A stretch of 36,618 nt of DNA from a virus, in IMG/VR virus record IMGVR_UViG_3300025280_000085, positions 1-36,618 of that record; one strand, given 5' to 3'. This document shows positions 17,269 to 24,241 of the stretch, one piece after another. The notes beneath the pieces are model-generated. The model was not told where the DNA came from and ran no database searches. It was given only the letters and a program-made list of their open reading frames with translations. A program made the translations under genes and the position numbers. Position 1 is the stretch's first letter, and every line of letters begins with the position of its first letter.

Positions 17269-17998
17269 TAGACTTAATCTCCTCCTTGAGGCCAAAGAAA
17301 GAGCAATTAAATTTGCCATTGCCCTGACTACGCTCTGCCCCAAGACCATTCTCTTGAGAGTGCGTAATCAAATGCATGATATACTGTGGGACATCCAGAC
17401 GTTTCTTATCTTTCGTTATGATCTTCTCATTTAAGATCTTTAAGGTGAAAGTTATATAAGCTTTCTCTACGTAATCAACTCGTTTCAATGCGGAGATTTT
17501 ACCCATGGCAGTCATCGCATGAACCATCCCTTCGTATGATCCAGAAGGTTCTTGAAAAATGTCTGCCAAAGCGATATCCAATCCAGAATAGCGGAGATGC
17601 ACCTTGTCCTCTACGACAAAGACCCTCTCCGCTATTCTCGCCTTGAAAGCAGAGACATTCAAAACATTTTTGATTACGTTTGCAGATTCTTTAAACATAG
17701 ACTTGATCTGTCTGCCCTCTATGTAGAGTCCGCGTTCATCAGATTTGAATCCATTCCATGCAGACTTGGCGAGGTTTTCCAGATCGCTTTCGCTAAGGTT
17801 GTCTACATTCATGGACTCCTTAGTGTCTGCTACCATCTGCTCCAGCTTGCTCTTGTCTTCTACGTTAGCTCGTATCCAGCCTTCGATGGCCTTCTCTGAC
17901 TTGGGGATACCACCACAGAGCTTTTCCTTGAAGTCAAGGGTCATCGTATAGACAGAGAACAGATCAGAGTTGATGAATTTCTGGGCAAGGTTTTCCAC
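17261..17998 (-). CDS. RAMP/Cas7-fold-like phage protein, 245 aa
   Basis: GTG start at 17998 with AAGGAA eight bases upstream. Two segments match hallmarks of the RAMP (repeat-associated mysterious protein, RRM-fold) superfamily. YIEGRQIKSMFKESA (92-106) sits where RAMPs have 'IPGSSLKGxxR', and GLGAERSQGNGKF (218-230) matches the C-terminal glycine-rich loop 'GxGxxRSxGxGxF'. The spacing (about 125 residues) fits one RAMP domain. An early CGGIPKS...IEGWI block (28-42) is also distinctive. RAMPs bind RNA in type I/III CRISPR complexes, but there is no CRISPR array or other cas gene here. The role is therefore unknown: a stand-alone RNA-binding protein, an RNA-processing enzyme, or an anti-defence decoy. 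It is followed by the 110-aa gene with an 8-bp overlap. Confidence 0.75.
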   Translation of the reverse strand: MENLAQKFINSDLFSVYTMTLDFKEKLCGGIPKSEKAIEGWIRANVEDKSKLEQMVADTKESMNVDNLSESDLENLAKSAWNGFKSDERGLYIEGRQIKSMFKESANVIKNVLNVSAFKARIAERVFVVEDKVHLRYSGLDIALADIFQEPSGSYEGMVHAMTAMGKISALKRVDYVEKAYITFTLKILNEKIITKDKKRLDVPQYIMHLITHSQENGLGAERSQGNGKFNCSFFGLKEEIKSNE

Positions 17999-18024
17999 GT
18001 TGGGTTCCTTTCAATTAAAAGAGA

Positions 18025-18054
18025 AAGGGGAGGGGGAATTCGCCCCCTCCCCTT
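18025..18054 (-). terminator. Rho-independent terminator after the ParB-like gene
   Basis: A 12-bp GC-rich stem (AAGGGGAGGGGG with CCCCCTCCCCTT, 6-nt loop) lies between the stop at 18075 and the next start at 17998. On the minus strand it is followed by TCTCTTTT. It may only partly terminate, since the downstream genes have no other obvious promoter. Confidence 0.65.
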
Positions 18055-18074
18055 CGGCACTAAGGTTAGATGGT

Positions 18075-18911
18075 TTAGCTAGCTACTTTGTAAGCCTCTA
18101 GCTGTAGGGTTTCGAGATACTTCTTATACTTAGCAGGTGGAAGCGATCCATCTGCATAAGCCAGTGAAGCATTCGCCGCATCTCTGATGGTGTCTGAGAT
18201 GTCAAGGGTCTTAAGGTTGTCGGACATAGCTTCCAATTCCTTGGCGGTAGGCTTCAATGACCCACCGTGACCCTTCTTAGCTGCCGCTTTGCGGGTGTTG
18301 GACTTCTGTCCTCCCGCCGCAGTAACTACTTCGGCCAGTGCTTTGTCCTGTTCCTTGTGATCCTTGTGCTTACGGATCAACTTTACAGCCACATCAGCAG
18401 GGATGCGATTATTCCCTAAGGCATTTTTAATCTTACGAGATCCTCCTTCCAATGCCTTACGGTCCCGAACCCACTGATCACTACGGCTTAGCTTGAAAGC
18501 GATTTCTTTTGTGTCGTATCCATACGCTTCCATCTTAGCCACGATGTTTCCTTCTTCCAGCGGAGTGATGTCGCTACGTTCCATGTTAGAGGTAGCGGCA
18601 ACGATGACCGATGATTCGTCATCCATTCCTTGAAGGATACGAACGGGAAATGAAATCTCTACGCCCTGTTCGTGCAACATCTGCACTGCCTTGAGCCTAC
18701 GTTCCCCGTCGATCAGTCGGAAATCAAAGTCCGATCCTTTCGGATTGCGAGTAACTTTGATAGGGTCAAGCATCCCAACTTCACGAATGCTCGTTGCCAA
18801 CTGTTCGATATTCAAAAAACTTGTGCGATGATTGAATCCATCAATGACTTCAATCTGGGTGTAGTCAGTGATGTAGGGCATCGACTCAGAGGTTCTTTCT
18901 TTAGTAGCCAT
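18075..18911 (-). CDS. ParB/Srx-fold DNA-binding protein with HTH
   Basis: 278 residues. N-terminal ParB domain: GMLDPIKV (46-53), LIDGERRLKAV (66-76, the GxRR nucleotide motif) and NMERSDITPLEEG (109-121, the ParB 'NxxRxDLxPxEEA' block). A helix-turn-helix follows at about 131-152 (YDTKEIAFKLSRSDQWVRDR). The C-terminal half is basic (KAAAKKGHGG) then helical. Family knowledge: ParB-fold proteins bind CTP and short palindromic sites and spread on DNA; phage versions act in partition, transcription control or DNA modification contexts. No ParA is present in the window, which argues against a classical partition pair. The repeat array at 15.35-16.57 kb is a candidate binding site (inference). 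AAGGAG precedes ATG 18911. Confidence 0.85.
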   Translation of the reverse strand: MATKERTSESMPYITDYTQIEVIDGFNHRTSFLNIEQLATSIREVGMLDPIKVTRNPKGSDFDFRLIDGERRLKAVQMLHEQGVEISFPVRILQGMDDESSVIVAATSNMERSDITPLEEGNIVAKMEAYGYDTKEIAFKLSRSDQWVRDRKALEGGSRKIKNALGNNRIPADVAVKLIRKHKDHKEQDKALAEVVTAAGGQKSNTRKAAAKKGHGGSLKPTAKELEAMSDNLKTLDISDTIRDAANASLAYADGSLPPAKYKKYLETLQLEAYKVAS

Positions 18912-18938
18912 TTTTTTAAGTCTCCTTAAAGGGGTAAT

Positions 18939-19430
18939 TTAGAAGGGTAAGTCGTCGTCTTTTGCTTTTGCTTCGGACGGCTTATTACTCAAGCTCAACT
19001 TCGGTCCTTCACCTAACGACCAAAGCGTTTCGATGCTAGCACTCACCGTGTCTGGCTCCTTTCCTGCGGTGTGCTTAACTACGTAACCGATCTTGCGATC
19101 CAAGAACTCCAACTCAGGATCGTAGTCATCGGGGAAGTCTTCTGGAGTAAGAGGTCTTCCAAGGATGGCCTCTCTTCGACTCGCCAGTTTACCTTTGCGA
19201 GTAACGGTAAGGAAGTCCCACAAGTTGTAGAACATGGGAGTGCCTTCTTTGTCGGTGCGTTGCTTCCCTTTGTCATCTAACATGGGAGTTTCGGATTCGA
19301 TCTTGAGGATGATCTTATCCTTCAAGCCCCAAGGTGTCTCTTCTTGGTAGCGAACTTCTACCTCAAAGATATGACCTTGGTGCTGTCCTGTGGGGTGAGG
19401 AACAAAAGCTGACTTCGGAAAACTTAACAT
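18939..19430 (-). CDS. SSB-like single-stranded DNA-binding protein
   Basis: 163 residues. The N-terminal about 120 are strand-rich (HIFEVEVRYQEETPWGLKDKIILKIESE), compatible with an OB fold. The C-terminus is a low-complexity acidic tail ending exactly DDDLPF, nearly identical to the DDDIPF tip with which bacterial SSB recruits partner proteins. That tip, the size and the position beside a ParB-like gene make a phage SSB the best reading. The OB domain itself is not recognisably E. coli-type, so confidence rests mainly on the tail. Strong AAAGGAG before ATG 19430. It ends 28 bp before the ParB-like start and probably shares its transcript. Confidence 0.65.
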   Translation of the reverse strand: MLSFPKSAFVPHPTGQHQGHIFEVEVRYQEETPWGLKDKIILKIESETPMLDDKGKQRTDKEGTPMFYNLWDFLTVTRKGKLASRREAILGRPLTPEDFPDDYDPELEFLDRKIGYVVKHTAGKEPDTVSASIETLWSLGEGPKLSLSNKPSEAKAKDDDLPF

Positions 19431-19613
19431 TTACTTATCTCCTTTGTGCAATTGCACCTTGTATGGTGAGTTTGCGATTAATGAGACCCCACTTACCTTC
19501 CTTTCAGGTGGGTTGATTAAGGATGGGACTATCTTAACCGCCAGTATAATGGCACTGGCGAGGAGGAAAAAATAGGCTAATTTATTATTCTTGTTACCAA
19601 GAAATTTAACCAT
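19431..19613 (-). CDS. Small single-pass membrane protein, 60 aa
   Basis: ATG 19613 is preferred to an upstream in-frame start at 19631, because AGAGG lies upstream of it and the protein then begins MVKFLGNKNNK. One hydrophobic helix (about LAYFFLLASAIILAVKIV) follows a basic N-terminus, giving a probable N-in orientation. The outer 35 residues are polar. The stop abuts the start of the SSB-like gene. Unrecognised; candidates are an early membrane-acting or superinfection protein. Too little evidence to call it a holin, and the lysis gene is 6 kb away. Confidence 0.6.
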   Translation of the reverse strand: MVKFLGNKNNKLAYFFLLASAIILAVKIVPSLINPPERKVSGVSLIANSPYKVQLHKGDK

Positions 19614-19624
19614 AAAATAACCTC

Positions 19625-19652
19625 TTGTCAAGGGTTTTGTATTAGTTATATT
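19625..19652 (+). promoter_or_regulatory. Sigma70-type promoter for the plus-strand regulator gene
   Basis: TTGTCA (19625-19630, 5/6 to TTGACA), 16-bp spacer, TATATT (19647-19652, 5/6 to TATAAT). Its -35 lies within CTTGTCAAG, a near-palindrome. On the other strand this gives TTGACA followed at 17 bp by TAAATT, which could serve the minus-strand genes. Transcript start is predicted near 19659. Confidence 0.6.
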
Positions 19653-19659
19653 TAAGTAT

Positions 19660-19735
19660 CAACGTGACTGACGGAGCCACGTTGTCTCGCAAAGGGGGAA
19701 GTGGTTTCTAGCCATTCCACTTCCCCCTTTTAATT
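19660..19735 (+). promoter_or_regulatory. Two-hairpin leader, attenuator-like
   Basis: CAACGTG (19660-19666) pairs with CACGTTG (19678-19684). Then AAAGGGGGAAGTGG (19691-19704) pairs perfectly with CCACTTCCCCCTTT (19717-19730) and runs into TTTTAATT. The second is a 14-bp stem with a short T run, just before the ribosome site (GGAG) of the gene at 19747. The layout suggests premature termination or blocked initiation in the about 88-nt leader. Confidence 0.55.
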
Positions 19736-19746
19736 GGAGAAATTGT

Positions 19747-20361
19747 ATGAGCGAAGCAAGCTTAAGTCAAACTAGTCACATTCCCATCCCCGGCACATTA
19801 ACAGAGAACGCTTACCTGCCGTCAGAAACTATGAAGTTTGAGGATTGGCAACGGGCAGGTAGCTTACTAACCGACATTCAAACATCTATTAACTGGTGGA
19901 TTGGGGATTGGATACTTCATGGTGAAAAGACATGGCCCGATCAATTCAGTCAAGCCATTTACTTGACGGGCAAATCTGATGTAACGCTACGTAATAGTGC
20001 ATGGGTTTGTAATGTGTTTCCACCTGAAGATCGACATCCTTTGTTGTCTTATACTCACCACTTTGAAGTGGCCAGCGTTAAGAGTCCAGAGGAACGTAAG
20101 TGGTTGCTTGTTCAAGCAGAAGAGAAGGGACTGTCTTCCATTCAGCTTCGCAAATTAAGGAATAACAATGTAGGAGATGCGCCAGAGCTTCCATCCCTTG
20201 AGATGCCTGAGCATATGTCAAATGAATTACGTAAGGCCATGTCAGGGTTTATGGAAGCTCTGGCGGTATATAAACCTATCCACCACAGCGAAGAAGTAAC
20301 GTTTAAGTTGCCATGGGGCAGGGTCAATATGACGCTTACGGCTGAGACTATGCTGTCATAA
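19747..20361 (+). CDS. Regulator-like protein, lone plus-strand gene, 204 aa
   Basis: ATG 19747 with GGAG seven bases upstream. The block INWWIGDWILHGEKTW (48-63), TGKSDVTLRN (74-83) and RHPLLSYTHHFEVAS (96-110), then WLLVQAEEKGLSSIQLRKL, follows a pattern I associate with LmbU-like/ParB-related DNA-binding regulators ('wWigDwl...TLrN...R...LS.sHH..VA'). The last third contains FxLPWGRVNMTL, a strand pair. It is the only plus-strand gene inside the minus-strand block, with its own promoter and hairpin leader. That suits an autoregulated transcription factor controlling the flanking operon (inference). Its end overlaps the convergent DUF932 gene by 14 bp. Confidence 0.7.
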   Translation: MSEASLSQTSHIPIPGTLTENAYLPSETMKFEDWQRAGSLLTDIQTSINWWIGDWILHGEKTWPDQFSQAIYLTGKSDVTLRNSAWVCNVFPPEDRHPLLSYTHHFEVASVKSPEERKWLLVQAEEKGLSSIQLRKLRNNNVGDAPELPSLEMPEHMSNELRKAMSGFMEALAVYKPIHHSEEVTFKLPWGRVNMTLTAETMLS

Positions 20362-21418
20362 TCTTCCAGTCACTGCGAGGAAGCTCAACGACATCCCATC
20401 CGATTCCTTCCAACTCAGTAGCCCTGTCGTAGGAAGGAGCATCTTCTGCGGTTCGGGTTACGGCATTAGCCAATCCCCATTGGCTCAAGTCGTTCCCCTT
20501 TAAAAGATGCTGCATGACTCCAGAGGATTCAATTTGATTTAGATTGAATTTTCTCTGGGTTTTTTCAATTACGGCCAACGGATCACCTTCGATCTGATTG
20601 TCCGTAGTCTGACGGATCTCATTACAGATCCATTCAAAAGTTGCTTGAGACATAACCGACTTCACCAGATCACGAACTTGCATCCAGAAAGCTTCGTCCG
20701 TTTTCTGCTTAGTGGCATCGGTGTAAAGCTCCCAAGCATTATCAAGATCAGTCACGTTGTGACCCATCTTATTTCCTGTGTGATACTTCCGTTTGCCCCA
20801 CGAGTGGGCTTTCATTCCATTCATGCAAAGCACCCTAAGTAGCCAAGGAGTAACGCTTAGTGACCCATGTCCAACTTCAGAATTGGATATGACCACCCCG
20901 GCCTTTACAACATCTCCTTTCTTGATCTCTCCTTGAACGTGATCGGTGACTGCCTTAATGTAAAGGCGAGTTTCTGTCACTTCGCAACTAACCACCTCTG
21001 CTTTCGCTTCAATTAGCGAGGGCAGTATGGCCTCTAAGAGAAACCAGTTGTCCAAGGGGCGGTACTTCTCGCTGAGAAAAGCTCTCGCTCCACCATCTAA
21101 GGTTCGCACCAGCCTTTTCTCTGGTTCGGTGTTGAACCAGTGATTAATGTTGGTGCAAAGGAGTTCGGGCCATGCAGCGTTCATCCTGTCGTAATACTTC
21201 TTAGGAATCTTCAACCGACTACTGAGTTGTCCGTCAGCTATAGAGTTAGTAGGAAATGCACCTCGACCATTAATGGCCAGAGCGATTCCATCGGATGCTC
21301 CCTCCAATGTATGAGGGACGGCTTGGATAGATCTGGTATCAGCAAGCAAATCCAATTTGGAATCCATCTGACGGGTCAACTCACTTACTAACGGCTGAAG
21401 GTCACGACCTTTTTTCAT
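20348..21418 (-). CDS. DUF932-family phage/plasmid protein
   Basis: Matches the DUF932 (phage/plasmid-like) pattern: RAFLSEKYRPLDN, then VTETRLYIKAV, KGDVVKAGVVISNSEVGHGS, and LLRVLCMNGM followed by a conserved-looking basic/His stretch (KRKYHTGNKMG). The biochemical function of the family is not established; members occur on phages and plasmids and are usually expressed early. I choose ATG 21418 (GGAG eight bases upstream), giving 356 residues that start at the expected place (MKKGRDLQPLV). An in-frame ATG at 21487 adds 23 residues. It has AAGGAGG but only 3 bases from the start, and the extra stretch contains a 19-bp repeat also found in non-coding DNA, so it may be a leader rather than protein. 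Confidence 0.85.
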   Translation of the reverse strand: MKKGRDLQPLVSELTRQMDSKLDLLADTRSIQAVPHTLEGASDGIALAINGRGAFPTNSIADGQLSSRLKIPKKYYDRMNAAWPELLCTNINHWFNTEPEKRLVRTLDGGARAFLSEKYRPLDNWFLLEAILPSLIEAKAEVVSCEVTETRLYIKAVTDHVQGEIKKGDVVKAGVVISNSEVGHGSLSVTPWLLRVLCMNGMKAHSWGKRKYHTGNKMGHNVTDLDNAWELYTDATKQKTDEAFWMQVRDLVKSVMSQATFEWICNEIRQTTDNQIEGDPLAVIEKTQRKFNLNQIESSGVMQHLLKGNDLSQWGLANAVTRTAEDAPSYDRATELEGIGWDVVELPRSDWKIMTA

Positions 21419-21461
21419 TTTGAAACTCCATATTGAGAGGTAGCGGAAGAGGGAATCTCTT

Positions 21462-21480
21462 CTGCTTGTCAACAAGCAAG
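21462..21480. repeat. 19-bp dispersed repeat, copy 1
   Basis: CTGCTTGTCAACAAGCAAG, identical to 25414-25432. It contains the stem TGCTTGT-CA-ACAAGCA and, on the minus strand, TTGACA. Both copies lie upstream of minus-strand genes (DUF932 here; the 162-aa gene at the other site). Confidence 0.85.
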
Positions 21481-21554
21481 ATGCCATACACCTCCTTCCT
21501 TGGCACCTTGGCTGTAAGAGTTTTGTAAGAGTTTTGTTATAGTTTTAAATTTAA

Positions 21555-21749
21555 CTACTTCTTGTTAGAAGGGCAAGGATTATCTACCCCTTGTTGAGCC
21601 TTAAAGGCTAAGACTTGAATCTGTTGGAGAATACCTGTGATCACTGCATCCTCAATGGTGTGGCTGTTTATCACGAAGTGCGATTGGTTAGCCACAATAC
21701 TTTGGGCAATACGAAGATCTTCTTCGTCCAGATTAATGGTGATCTTCAT
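21555..21749 (-). CDS. Hypothetical protein, 64 aa
   Basis: A short acidic protein beginning MKITINLDEEDLRIAQSIV, a strand followed by helix as in small ribbon-helix-helix or related phage proteins; this is not specific enough to name. Its start codon shares a base with the stop of the preceding gene (ATGA-type overlap at 21749), a sign of a real coupled gene. The gap to the next gene (21487/21418) is AT-rich, with a repeated GTAAGAGTTTT motif and no further gene. Confidence 0.6.
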   Translation of the reverse strand: MKITINLDEEDLRIAQSIVANQSHFVINSHTIEDAVITGILQQIQVLAFKAQQGVDNPCPSNKK

Positions 21750-22192
21750 TACTTCGTCTCCTCACTAGGGATGGTGGTTTTTTGCTTCAATCCCAAATCA
21801 ACAACCCGTTGTGCTAATGTTGAGATCTCCTTGTTCTTCTCCTCCACAACAATCTCAAAGGCACGTATTTTTGCACCAAGATCCTTCAGCCTGTCGTCAG
21901 TCCTTTCTTTGTTGACCGTGTAACCATTACCGACCAACAAGATGAACTCTGCAAGGGACTGCATGGGGTTGGCGGCATCGCTGATCTCATTTATGATCTG
22001 CTGCCTGACCTCTGCCCACAATTCCTCTTTGAGATTCTCTTTGACATCTGACAGGTCTATATTAATGGTGATGTCTGTGCCGTAACCTTCGGTGTCACAG
22101 TCAATATCGTTGCCATGCTCATCCGAAACGGTGATGTCAACCTCAACCTCTACTTCGGCGGTTACTTCGGTTCTGAACTCGTGAGAAGCCAT
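21749..22192 (-). CDS. Acidic hypothetical protein with coiled coil, 147 aa
   Basis: The N-terminal 50 residues are strand-rich and very acidic (EVTAEVEVEVDITVSDEHGNDID). Then comes a helix, and residues about 95-135 (KERTDDRLKDLGAKIRAFEIVVEEKNKEISTLAQRV) form a likely coiled coil. No family recognised. The start overlaps the previous small gene by TAATG and the end overlaps the next by one base, so it is the middle of a coupled trio. Confidence 0.7.
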   Translation of the reverse strand: MASHEFRTEVTAEVEVEVDITVSDEHGNDIDCDTEGYGTDITINIDLSDVKENLKEELWAEVRQQIINEISDAANPMQSLAEFILLVGNGYTVNKERTDDRLKDLGAKIRAFEIVVEEKNKEISTLAQRVVDLGLKQKTTIPSEETK

Positions 22193-22329
22193 TATTTGTT
22201 CTCCTTAAGGGAAAGAGTTATGGCAGAAAATATGATGTCGGCTATCTCTTCATTGAGATCTTCGTAGATATCATCCTCACTGATAACATCATTCTGCAAG
22301 AGGTGTTCAAATAATGTTTGAGCCGTCAT
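22192..22329 (-). CDS. Short acidic protein, 45 aa
   Basis: The ORF from ATG 22329 to TAA at 22192-22194 encodes an acidic helical peptide beginning MTAQTLFEHLLQNDVISEDD. Support: its stop overlaps the next start as TAATG, it fills the gap between the GP88 gene and the 147-aa gene, and amino-acid use is protein-like. Against: AGCAGG abuts the ATG with no spacer, so translation may depend on coupling to the upstream gene, which stops 10 bp earlier. Confidence 0.6.
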   Translation of the reverse strand: MTAQTLFEHLLQNDVISEDDIYEDLNEEIADIIFSAITLSLKENK

Positions 22330-22339
22330 CCTGCTTAAG

Positions 22340-23074
22340 TTATGCGGACTTGGCATTCCATTCTTCCTTTCGCACCACCATTCCAGTGGTGTCGTTTTTT
22401 ATAGAGCCTTTCGGCTTAAGTAGCACCCAATGACCCGAAGGATCATCGATTCGTTCATCTGAGATATCACCATCCAAGGTTGGATACCCCATCCATGATT
22501 GTGGCCATGCTCCATCCTCCTTTTCCATGACCACTGCTACGTTAACTCCATGGTTTAATGCTTCCCAACAGTCAACCATGTTGCTTTCGCTTCGGCTGAA
22601 GGTGAGATGCATATGGTCTGGCTTATTTTTATAGTATCGAATGGGGATCTTAGTGTATTCCTCAAACCAGATCTCTTCGATATCATACCACTGCTTAAAC
22701 AGCTTGTCCCTATACCACATCTTGTCGCTGGTGAGATTCATTCGGGCTAAGAGGGGAAGATGTTTCTTCTCACCTCTTCGCTTCGCATTCAATAGCTCCG
22801 TATGAATGGTATCGGAGAACATCACTGGATGATTCTCCAAGATCCAGTTGCGAAGCATTCGTGCATTAATGATAGAAGCCATAGCCCCACGACCTTGATG
22901 CACTAAGCAGGGTGCAGTGCATCCCTCTGTCTGATAGGGACACAGCTTCTTCGTTGGCATCAGGTTAAGCCCCACCTGATACCAGTTGACCGCCTTGGCC
23001 AACTTAGGATTCTCTTCGCCCCACGTTAAGAGCTTGCGGGGCAACGACTTAGAGCGATGCTGCGTAATCTTCAT
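22340..23074 (-). CDS. GP88-domain phage protein, 244 aa
   Basis: Fits the GP88 family (named after mycobacteriophage gene product 88). A Cys cluster LCPYQTEGCTAPC at 44-56 (C45, C52, C56) and the following GRG correspond to the 'CP...C...C...GR' signature. LARMNLTSDKMW, YTKIPIRY, LTFSRSESN and GYPTLDGDISDERIDDP follow in the family's order. The function is unknown; the Cys cluster suggests metal binding, possibly an Fe-S or zinc site. ATG 23074 has GGAGG at 5-6 bases and overlaps the upstream gene by 26 bp. Confidence 0.8.
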   Translation of the reverse strand: MKITQHRSKSLPRKLLTWGEENPKLAKAVNWYQVGLNLMPTKKLCPYQTEGCTAPCLVHQGRGAMASIINARMLRNWILENHPVMFSDTIHTELLNAKRRGEKKHLPLLARMNLTSDKMWYRDKLFKQWYDIEEIWFEEYTKIPIRYYKNKPDHMHLTFSRSESNMVDCWEALNHGVNVAVVMEKEDGAWPQSWMGYPTLDGDISDERIDDPSGHWVLLKPKGSIKNDTTGMVVRKEEWNAKSA

Positions 23075-23588
23075 TCGACTCCTCCGTCTTTTCTTTCATG
23101 GATTCAATTGCCGATAAGGCCAGCAGTCTTGCTGTCTCCGCTGGAACTACTTGATAGGGTCTTACTTCTTTACCTCCTTGGCTTTGAACGTGTCCTTCTT
23201 CAGTGCTAAGCGAACACTTATTGCGGCATTCGTCAGCCCATTGATCGTCACACCTGAGGTCATACCTTTGTGTGAACTCCATTAGGTGGTAAGGCACCGG
23301 CCATACTCCGCTTCCTCCTTCTGTGAAGTCTGCCCTAAGCCGAATGCCTACCGTTGTGCTAAATGCTTTCTGCTCTTCCATCGACTTAGTCTCCTTAATG
23401 CAGAGGGAGACAGGACATAAACATGATTCGTTCCAGTCTACTGGCTCCTTAGGGAAAGCCTCCCAAGACTGAGTAGCCATAAGCTCAGGAAGCTCTGCCT
23501 CTTTCAGCCAGCTTTCCAACTCTTCTAAGGTTAACCACCATCCCAATTTTTCCTGCAGGTTTCCGTCATCTACCCAAGGAAGTTTCAT
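23049..23588 (-). CDS. Cys-containing hypothetical protein, 179 aa
   Basis: An acidic protein with Trp-rich N-terminus (WVDDGNLQEKLGWWLTLEELESWL) and seven cysteines, including CLCPVSLC and CDDQWADECRNKC, so a metal site is possible. No named family. It starts 2 bp after the stop of the 53-aa gene and uses AGGGAG inside that gene's end as ribosome site. It overlaps GP88 downstream by 26 bp. Confidence 0.7.
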   Translation of the reverse strand: MKLPWVDDGNLQEKLGWWLTLEELESWLKEAELPELMATQSWEAFPKEPVDWNESCLCPVSLCIKETKSMEEQKAFSTTVGIRLRADFTEGGSGVWPVPYHLMEFTQRYDLRCDDQWADECRNKCSLSTEEGHVQSQGGKEVRPYQVVPAETARLLALSAIESMKEKTEESNEDYAASL

Positions 23589-23590
23589 TT

Positions 23591-23752
23591 TTACTTACTC
23601 CCTATCTGAGCGAGTAACTTAGCTCGCTCCTTAGAGGCACCAACTCCCTTACCCAATCGCTTATCAAGGAGTTGGAGTTGCTGTTCGGGGGAACGCTCCA
23701 AGCGTTCCCCCTGACGAACTTCGGCTCGTTCAATGCGCTGGTCTTTGTTCAT
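23591..23752 (-). CDS. Small basic helical protein, 53 aa
   Basis: ATG 23752 sits 7 bases after a full AGGAGG; TAA at 23591-23593. The peptide is Arg/Gln/Glu-rich (MNKDQRIERAEVRQGERLE...) with a Lys/Arg-rich C-terminal half (LGKGVGASKERAKLLAQIGSK). It is tightly packed: 2 bp before the next gene, and its ribosome site overlaps the stop of the preceding broken gene. An 11-bp perfect hairpin (GGGGGAACGCT, loop CCA, AGCGTTCCCCC; 23687-23711) lies inside the coding sequence, encoding the ...QGERLERSPE... region. Function unknown. Confidence 0.7.
   Translation of the reverse strand: MNKDQRIERAEVRQGERLERSPEQQLQLLDKRLGKGVGASKERAKLLAQIGSK
23687..23711. repeat. 11-bp perfect stem, 3-nt loop hairpin inside a gene
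   Basis: GGGGGAACGCT-CCA-AGCGTTCCCCC, extended by an outer GTTC (23683-23686)/GAAC (23715-23718) pair. It has the same geometry as the hairpin field at 25.3-27.3 kb. Confidence 0.9.
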
Positions 23753-23764
23753 TGTGCTACCTCC

Positions 23765-23948
23765 TTAGTTGTATGAGTCTAAGAGTAAGTGACGCAGTGG
23801 CATTAACCTTCTCTGGACATCGGCCACTTCGATGGTGGTGTCTTCCCAAAACTTATTTGATTCCAAGTAGACGCGAAACTCAGTGACCAATTGTTCGCAT
23901 CTGCTCTAACTCTTTCACCTGTTGCTGCAACTGGTGAATGTAATTCAT
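23765..23948 (-). pseudogene. Frameshifted small phage protein (about 60 aa)
   Basis: ATG 23948 with a perfect AGGAGG begins MNYIHQLQQQVKELEQMRT but hits TGA at 23880-23882 after 22 codons. The next frame (+1) continues without a stop as LVTEFRVYLESNKFWEDTT and IEVADVQRRLMPLRHLLLDSYN to TAA at 23765-23767. The two halves join as one typical phage small protein: helical coiled-coil start, 'FRVYLES.KF', then 'VADVQRRL'. The span is 184 bp (61 codons plus one base). Either a one-base insertion/deletion, a sequencing error, or a +1 programmed frameshift around ACA-ATT-GGT. The downstream half ends exactly in the next gene's Shine-Dalgarno, so the full-length frame was once, or still is, used. Confidence 0.7.
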
Positions 23949-23959
23949 TCACAAGCCTC

Positions 23960-24223
23960 CTATTCTGATAGATCATACAGGTCATCCCAACCGTCTTCAG
24001 TTATTCCTGTCATCAGGAATTCCCGCTGATTGTCATCCAACATAGGCAAAGCATTCTGTATCAGAGTCCCTGTGTTCAGCCACTTAGCATAGCCCCGTTG
24101 AAATTGTAAGAAGGGAATGTCCCAAAGCTGAACACTCTGATCGCCGCTGAGGATGCTTCGTGCTGTAACAAGGGTGGTGTTATATTCACTTCGCTCCACC
24201 TTGACATCAGTGATCTGTGGCAT
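23960..24223 (-). CDS. Conserved phage protein, 87 aa
   Basis: The C-terminal half reads FQRGYAKWLNTGTLIQNALPMLDDNQREFLMTGITEDGWDDLY. This matches a small protein I have seen repeatedly in environmental phage genomes ('W..G..IQ.A.P.L....REF.MTG....W'), with no assigned function. The N-terminal 40 residues are strand-rich with polar Ser/Thr. AAGAGG precedes ATG 24223. The stop is 11 bp before the start of the frameshifted gene. Confidence 0.75.
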   Translation of the reverse strand: MPQITDVKVERSEYNTTLVTARSILSGDQSVQLWDIPFLQFQRGYAKWLNTGTLIQNALPMLDDNQREFLMTGITEDGWDDLYDLSE

Positions 24224-24241
24224 AATTTCCTCTTAGGTTAA

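Noticed and set aside
19431-19613. Holin
   Set aside because: Single membrane helix and small size would allow it, but it lies 6 kb from the endolysin, next to SSB-like and ParB-like genes.
23803-23985. 60-codon minus-strand frame overlapping the frameshifted gene
   Set aside because: It is in the third frame; the other two frames together give the protein with a good ribosome site and context.
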